A DNA stretch of 64,000 nucleotides from the NCBI GenBank assembly GCA_951799445.1, contig OX637290.1, forward strand, positions 4,280,501 through 4,344,500. The letters run 5' to 3'. Below the pieces are notes generated by a model. That model was not told where the DNA came from and made no database searches. It saw only the letters and a list, made by a program, of their open reading frames with translations. This DNA comes from Pseudisothecium myosuroides (lineage: Eukaryota > Streptophyta > Bryopsida > Hypnales > Lembophyllaceae). A program made the position numbers and the translations under genes. This document shows, in pieces, positions 58,519-64,000 of this stretch; position 1 is the stretch's first letter; every line of letters starts with the position of its first letter.

Positions 58519-58656
58519 GGTCTGTATGCAGGCTTGACCTCCAGCTGCTTGAAATTGGTGCTTAAGGCTGGGCTGTTGTTCATGTGCTATGAAGCAGTGA
58601 AGAGAATTTCCATACAAGAAGATGAAGTGGAAGCTGAAGGAGGTTTTGTGTACTAA
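58519..58656 (+). pseudogene. C-terminal fragment resembling a mitochondrial carrier family protein
   Basis: The frame GLYAGLTSSCLKLVLKAGLL, then FMCYEAVKRI and an acidic tail to a stop at 58656, resembles the last transmembrane segment of SLC25-type carriers (GLY.G......K..P...I.F..YE..K). The carrier family's other five segments are not found upstream, where a TTAA element sits. I treat it as an orphan terminal exon. Confidence 0.5.
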
Positions 58657-60513
58657 CTGTCTCTGAAAATGCAATCCATTTTTTTTGTTGTAACTTGTTA
58701 GCCTACGAATTGCAGGAACAGGATTAGAAAGTGTAGCAACATGTGCCTAAGTGCTCATATTGACAATTCTAACACAATAATATGAGGACACCTTTAGAGT
58801 GGTATGAGTGTCAGTTCCTGATCGATCCATTGGGGAGCGTGTATTTGTAGCGTAACTTGTAAGCTTGTGAATTGCAGGACAGAATTTGAAAGTGTAGCAA
58901 CAAATGTGAAAGTGCTCATACTGACAATGCTAACACCGACAATAGTATGAGGATACCTTTAGAGAGGATAAGTTCTGATTGTCAGAGAGCGTATTTGTGC
59001 TCATAGTCTCATGCTCAATACACCACCCAGAGCTGCTGATTTTCAAAACATATTCAAAGTTTTTTCATGCCTCAAAAGTGCTCATATATTCACAGGCTTG
59101 CATGAAGGTTTCTCCAACTTCAGTTTGGATCTGACGTTCAGTGTTGACTATCTCATTAGTAAAGTGCTGAAGAATTCACTAGATAACCTTCTTCAAATAT
59201 TCTCAAATGTCTCTACACTTTCCAAGAGTATTAATACAGAATATTCTGCATTGTTTCTGTATACTCTTAGAATATGCTTGTGTGACAGAAGGGGTTTAGT
59301 TGATGTCTATGACGTCAAGTTCAACACTTTGTCAAGTGGTTGAGCAGCACAACTTTGAATTGAATTGGTTGAATGAATATTAGGTGTATGTGGACACAAA
59401 AACATATCTATCTTACATGTATTCAAAGTCCGACCGGCCTTCTGTATAAGGTATGCTTACCCATTGTCGACCCTCAACCCGATTGCATCCCTATGTACAG
59501 TAAGTTGTCCAAAATTTGCTGGACTGAAAAGTCGAACAATTGTACACGGACACATTTTGGTCGAGAGTCGACAATGGGTATGCATACCTTATACTGAGAC
59601 TGAAGGTCAGGATCAGAACACGTTTACAATATCATGTGTCTGGCTCTGTGGATAATGTGGTGCTGTTTGAAGACAACTTGAAGAAATTGCTGTTACAAAA
59701 CAGGGACAGACCTGTGCCTCGGATCCGTGTAGGGTTGCCAGAAACGTGTGCAGTCATGGCATTGTGTAAAGGCATGAAAAAGAGTTTTTAGAGAGCCAGC
59801 GATGATCCTTCAGTTCTGCAGGTTTCTCCTTCCAAATGTCTCCTCCATACCCTACAGCATGAAAAGTTTAGCTTGCATTTGCAAATATCATTTTCTCGAC
59901 TTCAGAAGCTTTCCACAGAACAGGTGCCAGCAAAAGCTTTTTTTTTGCAGAATGGAGGTCGGAGGTCAACAAAAAAATCATCAGTTATGTGGGAGTGGCA
60001 AAGTCTCAACAAATGGGCACTTTTCCAGACGCTCCTCGAAGTCGTCAGATCTATGCCAGTCCTAGTTTGTAGAGCTTTTTAGTCTGAGCGTGGGTCAGTT
60101 TTGCTAGATTGGTGCCTCATTCAGAGAGCTATAAAAATTGTGACCGACACTCAATTGCAAAAGCTATAAAAATTAGGATGGGTATAGATATAGCTTGAAA
60201 AGTGTCTGCCTCAAAAGAGCCAATGTCATGAAATTCCACCAATTTGAAATACTTCTGGCATCTGTTGAGTAGGGCATATGCAAGTATTGTGGCATCAATG
60301 CTGTTACAGTATACCGGTATGTGATAGAACGTCAATGGCTTTATATTGGCAGAAATTCGTGGCATTGGCATTCTCTAGGCAAACTTCAAATCTATCCTAG
60401 TAATAGTAATAGTCATAGAGCTCGAGAAGTTAAATGTCACAGTTTGTGGTGCTCTGAATTACACCGATAAAACAAATAGTGACATTGAATTTTGCTTGTT
60501 AGTCTTAATTTGC
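58657..60513. other. Intergenic DNA with a possible decayed coding stretch
   Basis: At about 59640-59791 a plus frame reads DNVVLFEDNLKKLLLQNRDR, then LPETCAVMALCKGMKKSF before a stop. At 59873-60082 another frame continues coding-like. Both look protein-like but I do not recognise the family. Diverged 3'-UTR-like repeats (GAATTGCAGGA...TGTAGCAACA) occur twice, near 58711 and 58872. Confidence 0.3.
59444..59594. repeat. Short hairpin-forming inverted repeat
   Basis: Arms 59444-59471 and 59567-59594 (28 bp) are inverted copies with one mismatch (GTATAAGGTATGCTTACCCA against GTATAAGGTATGCATACCCA, then TTGTCGAC). They are separated by about 95 bp. It could be a very small MITE or a small-RNA precursor. 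Confidence 0.85.
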
Positions 60514-60755
60514 ACTCCCTCTGTCCCACTAAAAATCTCTGAATCAGACATAATGCATGTATCACTAAACCACTCCATTTATTGATTTTGATCATTGAGC
60601 AAGCAATGTGGAATTCAAATAAATTTACACTCAATAGATTCCAAACATTCTTTATCGTTTGCTCGATGATCAACAATCAATAATCAACAAATGGAGCGAT
60701 TTTAGTGATACATGCACTATTTCTGATTTGGAGTTTTTTAGTGGGATGGAGCAAG
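60514..60755. mobile_element. Short foldback MITE, CTCCCTCTGTCCCACTAAAA type
   Basis: Arms of about 90-100 bp are inverted copies. The left arm reads CTCCCTCTGTCCCACTAAAA and later GCATGTATCACTAAA. The right arm mirrors it to CTTGCTCCATCCCACTAAAA. It resembles the ends of the 38913-39483 element. The flanks are CA and TA, so the target-site duplication is imperfect. Confidence 0.82.
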
Positions 60756-61646
60756 TACTAGTAATGGCATTTTAATTTGGAAGTTCATTTCATCCACTCT
60801 GTGCAACAATGGAATTTCTGTTTTAGCTACAGACAACAAAGAAGCTCAAGGAAATTGAGGAAGGAGCCTGCAGAGGGAAGATTGGGTTACAAACCTCATA
60901 TTAGTTCTATTGGCAACTTTCAGTGTTCCGAAATGTGACGTTCTAAGTTCTGAAAATCTATAATTTTCAAGAGCTCATGAAGATGGGTTTTGAGTTCCCC
61001 AGCCAGTGGAAATCTCATAGCTCTCAAATCTAGGACCACTATAGATCTAAGATTACAAATGAATGTCTTAAACGATCTTAGACTACTACATGTTAGATAA
61101 CCAATGAGCTGCGCTAGCGACAAATAGGTTATCGTACATAACCGGTTGTACATTTTTCTCAATCACAACCTTTGATCTTCATGATCCAGGGGTGTAGGAA
61201 GCAAGCCGGTTATGGTTCCTAGTTCAGAGCCTGCTTCTAAAATCTAGGACTCATATTGATCTTCAGATTGCAAATGTGGCAAGCCAAACAAGCATCTCAA
61301 TATTAATTCCTGTATGTAGTTTAGACTTGAGAGCCCTTTTTTGAATGCTCCAATTTTGTTAAACTACATCAATGTAATGAATACAGTTATAACTGTTATG
61401 GCACTACCTTAACTTAAGCTTAAGGGCAGTCCATATCATCATGTAAGCCATTCACCACTGTAATGGAATTTCTGCTTTAGCTGCAGAAAATGAAATGAGA
61501 ACTCTGAAAAGAAATTGAAGAACAAAAATTGAAGTTCAAAGATTGGATTTGAATCTTCATTTTCCACCAAACCATCCCAATTAACGAGCCTCTGATCACA
61601 ATGCCAAATCCAGAGTGCAAGGCACAGTCCTGTTGTCTAGCCAGAA
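60756..61646. other. Intergenic DNA
   Basis: A block near 60810 (GGAATTTCTGTTTTAGCTAC) recurs near 61464 (GGAATTTCTGCTTTAGCTGC), suggesting a diverged direct repeat. No gene is seen. Confidence 0.4.
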
Positions 61647-62340
61647 GAGGATTAAGGTAACTACACCTAATTTCTGATTGCTTTTTAAAACTGACCACTA
61701 CAGATTCTTGCCTAAAATGTACTGCCACTATTCATGAGAGTCTATGGTCAGTTTTAGAAATACCTATTTTCAGCACTTTGAAAATTTGTAGTTTATTCAT
61801 TTGATGTTCAAAAAATGCATTTTAGGAGAATCTAGAATCCCCTTTTGACTACCACAAGACCCCACAAAAAGTTATTCAATATAATAATGGGAACTATTGT
61901 GAATTGCTTATTTGTGTGATTTTAGGTGGAGTTACCTTATAACCCATTGGGAGTCTTTCTTCATTCTTATTCCTTTGATCGACAAAAAGTATAGATTTGG
62001 TTGCATTGAATGATTCTTGCCTCTTAGACATTATTTATGGTAACTACATCTAAATGTGTTCAAACAAGCAAGGCAAGGCAAAGAGCATTATTCCTGTAAT
62101 TAAAGTGACCTCATAATTTTTTGTTGAATCTTGTTGGAAGTCAAAAGGATACTCTAGATTCCCTTCTTATGTAGCTTTTAGACACCAATGAATAAACTAT
62201 GAATTTTCAAACTACTGAAAATGGGTGTCTCCTAAAGTGATTCCAAGCTCATGAATAGAGGCAATACATTTTAGCCAAGAATTTGTAGGATTGCTTTTAC
62301 AAAAATGGCAGAATAAGGTCTAGTGACCTTAATCCTTGAC
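61647..62340. repeat. Large foldback (inverted-repeat) element
   Basis: The left arm (about 61647-61870) is matched in inverted orientation by about 62110-62340. Shared blocks are AGGATTAAGGT at the tips, AATTCTTG(G)CTAAAATGTA, CTATTCATGAG, TAGTTTATTCATT and GAATCTAGA..CC.TTTTGACT. Similarity is moderate, so the element is old. No coding capacity. Confidence 0.7.
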
Positions 62341-62769
62341 GATTTCATTTGGTGATGATATATGAAAACTTTTGAATTAATCGATAAAGTCTGTATACAA
62401 CCGTATATACAATCCCCTATTTTACTCTCAGAATATTAATTATGATAAGACATATATATGACAAAACACAGACTTTTGGTTTGGTAATCCAATAATTAAA
62501 AACTTTCATTTGAATATCATTTTACATCTGATTTATCATGATCAAATATGGCATTATACATGCAGAATATTTGATCATTTTGCAACTTTTGAGATATGTT
62601 AAAGGTGCAATAATGATTCAAATTGAAAGTGTCATGTATCATTGGATCCAACTCAACATGAATACAATTTTTTGTCACTACTATATACCTCAATTTATGC
62701 ACCTTCTATGTCAAATACACAAAAAAACAAAACATGTTGTGACCCAAATTGGGCTTCCGAGCCCATTAA
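62341..62769. other. AT-rich spacer
   Basis: Nothing recognised. Confidence 0.4.
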
Positions 62770-63228
62770 CCCCTAAAAAACTAGAGGGTGTCCAGATTTC
62801 TAAAATTGTGAAGATCTATTAATTTTACAACAAAGTTTGGAACCAGAAATTGAAAATTTCTTCTAAAATCAATTGTAGATTGAATATTTATGAATTTTAC
62901 AAGAATTTTTTTCCTATAAGTTCAAAATGCTAAGTTCTTATCATAGTGATTTTTGAAGATTTTTATTTTATTTTTTGATTCAAATCATTTTTGAAGGGTC
63001 ATTTTTTGAATTGAAAAAGTTACTCTTTGAGGCTAGACCTACTGATACCCATTGAATTATAGAGTATTTGCAAAGCAAGATCTTCATAATTTGAACCATA
63101 TAAATGTTAAAGAACTAGTACAAGAATCTTCAAAAAAATTGATGGATGAAAAAAATGCATTTTGGTGAGTTTGGAATGTATTTCCGTTCATTCGTTGTTC
63201 AAAATCTGTACTTATGGTCCTTAAGGGG
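62770..63228. mobile_element. Possible TTAA-flanked element (copy C)
   Basis: The left end CCCCTAAAAAACTAGAGGG is preceded by TTAA (62766-62769). The right end TGGTCCTTAAGGGG is followed by TTAA (63229-63232). The termini fit the CCCCTAAAGGAC family with substitutions. The interior is AT-rich and I did not find clear similarity to copies A or B. Confidence 0.5.
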
Positions 63229-63232
63229 TTAA

Positions 63233-64000
63233 CCTTTAAAAACACAAATCAACTTTTCGCTTGGTCAAAATTCTTTAGTTTTCTATATTAAAGTATGCAT
63301 TTCAAAATTTGATATTTTTCTCATATAATAATATATATATTCAGAGTTTATATTCGCTTTTATATAATTAAAATTGTTTTTATGTGATTTTTAAATAATT
63401 TTTAAATAAAAACCATGATAATCATAAAAATAATTAAAATATTATGAAAATTTTAAAGAAAATTTAAGATAACAGTGATAAACATTGTAATGTAATTGGT
63501 TTATTCTTTGAGTTCAAACTAAAAAAATTCAATAGAAAAGGCTAAAAGTGGTGTATTTGAAGTTTCCAAATTGCTAACTTCAAAGTGTCACCAAAATTAC
63601 AATTCTAACAATTTAAAAAATATATATTTATAGAATTAAAAAATAGATTACTAGAGCTACATTCTCATAGTTATACTTAAAAGCATTTAAAACCAAGAAC
63701 TATGTAATAATTGAAATTTGACTCTTAAAATGCTCCTCGGGTTTACAATGTCTTTAAAGGTTTAAGGTGTTTGTATTGAGTAGAGTAAAAGACTTTATTT
63801 CACCTCTAAAGGCAAAATTGGGAGTCATTTTTTTAGGAGGTACTCATTTGATTCCATCCATTCACTAACTCAACAAGACTAAAATAACTCAAATTTATAG
63901 ATTGCAACAAATGAAGAAACTGTTGAGCATGGTTCTACTAACTCCCCCAAGGTTGTAGGAAGAAACACTTGTACTACTTTTACTCCCAACTCTGCATAAC
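63233..64000. other. Dispersed repeat copy and start of a CAAGAAACAC-type element
   Basis: About 63330-63730 is a diverged direct copy of about 37850-38250. Near the window end, GTTGTAGGAAGAAACACTTGTACT (from about 63953) resembles the left terminus of the CAAGAAACAC family. Any such element would run off the window. Confidence 0.5.

Noticed and set aside
1..64000. tRNA, rRNA, LTR retrotransposon, CRISPR array or prokaryotic operon
   Set aside because: I looked for cloverleaf-like conserved boxes, long direct terminal repeats with gag/pol motifs, and repeat-spacer arrays, and saw none. A tRNA scan or LTR finder could still reveal degraded ones.

Overview
This is a window of eukaryotic nuclear DNA from a land plant. 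Genes are split by short introns of about 80-1,000 bp with GT-AG borders, and one AT-AC border. The gene set includes the plant-specific BREVIS RADIX family, protein-only RNase P (PRORP), a plant-type CBP20 and L-type lectin receptor kinase remnants. Telo-box motifs (AAACCCTAA) lie near several promoters. Short introns, AT-rich intergenic DNA and many small inverted-repeat elements fit a seedless plant such as a moss, but this is an inference and the species cannot be read from the sequence.

Seven intron-containing genes, plus the second cistron of one of them, could be rebuilt exon by exon. Each has a summed coding length divisible by three, with matching phases at every junction. They are: a BRX-family protein (minus strand, 1785-4511); LSM4 (plus, 15167-17360); a conserved plant protein of unknown function (minus, 19306-20584); PRORP (plus, 26507-30396); an unidentified 117-residue protein (plus, 34469-36208); CBP20/NCBP2 (plus, 40028-42958, with a U12-type AT-AC intron); and a small single-span membrane protein (plus, 46268-47590). 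The stop codon of the last lies 7 nt before the start of CFAP20/BUG22 (47598-49420), in the same exon. That arrangement implies a dicistronic mRNA.

Between the genes lie decayed fragments: an exon of V-ATPase subunit E, an L-type lectin receptor kinase broken into separated pieces, and a mitochondrial-carrier C-terminus. There are also two nested inverted segmental duplications: 17.7-18.4 kb against 22.5-23.2 kb, and 20.9-22.1 kb against 34.1-35.2 kb. The second pair carries a truncated copy of the 117-residue gene's promoter, first exon and intron.

The AT-rich stretches (about 5-15, 30.8-34, 36-40, 43-46 and 52-64 kb) hold many non-autonomous elements. The families seen are: Stowaway-like elements with TA flanks and ends resembling CTCCCTCYGTCCCA; TTAA-flanked elements with CCCCTAAAGGAC ends, one of them a 740-bp near-perfect hairpin; a family with internal CAAGAAACAC terminal motifs, one copy carrying a nested Stowaway; and several one-off foldback elements. 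No transposase, LTR retrotransposon, tRNA, rRNA or CRISPR array was recognised. The main candidates for something new are the membrane protein-CFAP20 dicistron and the TTAA/CCCC element family.
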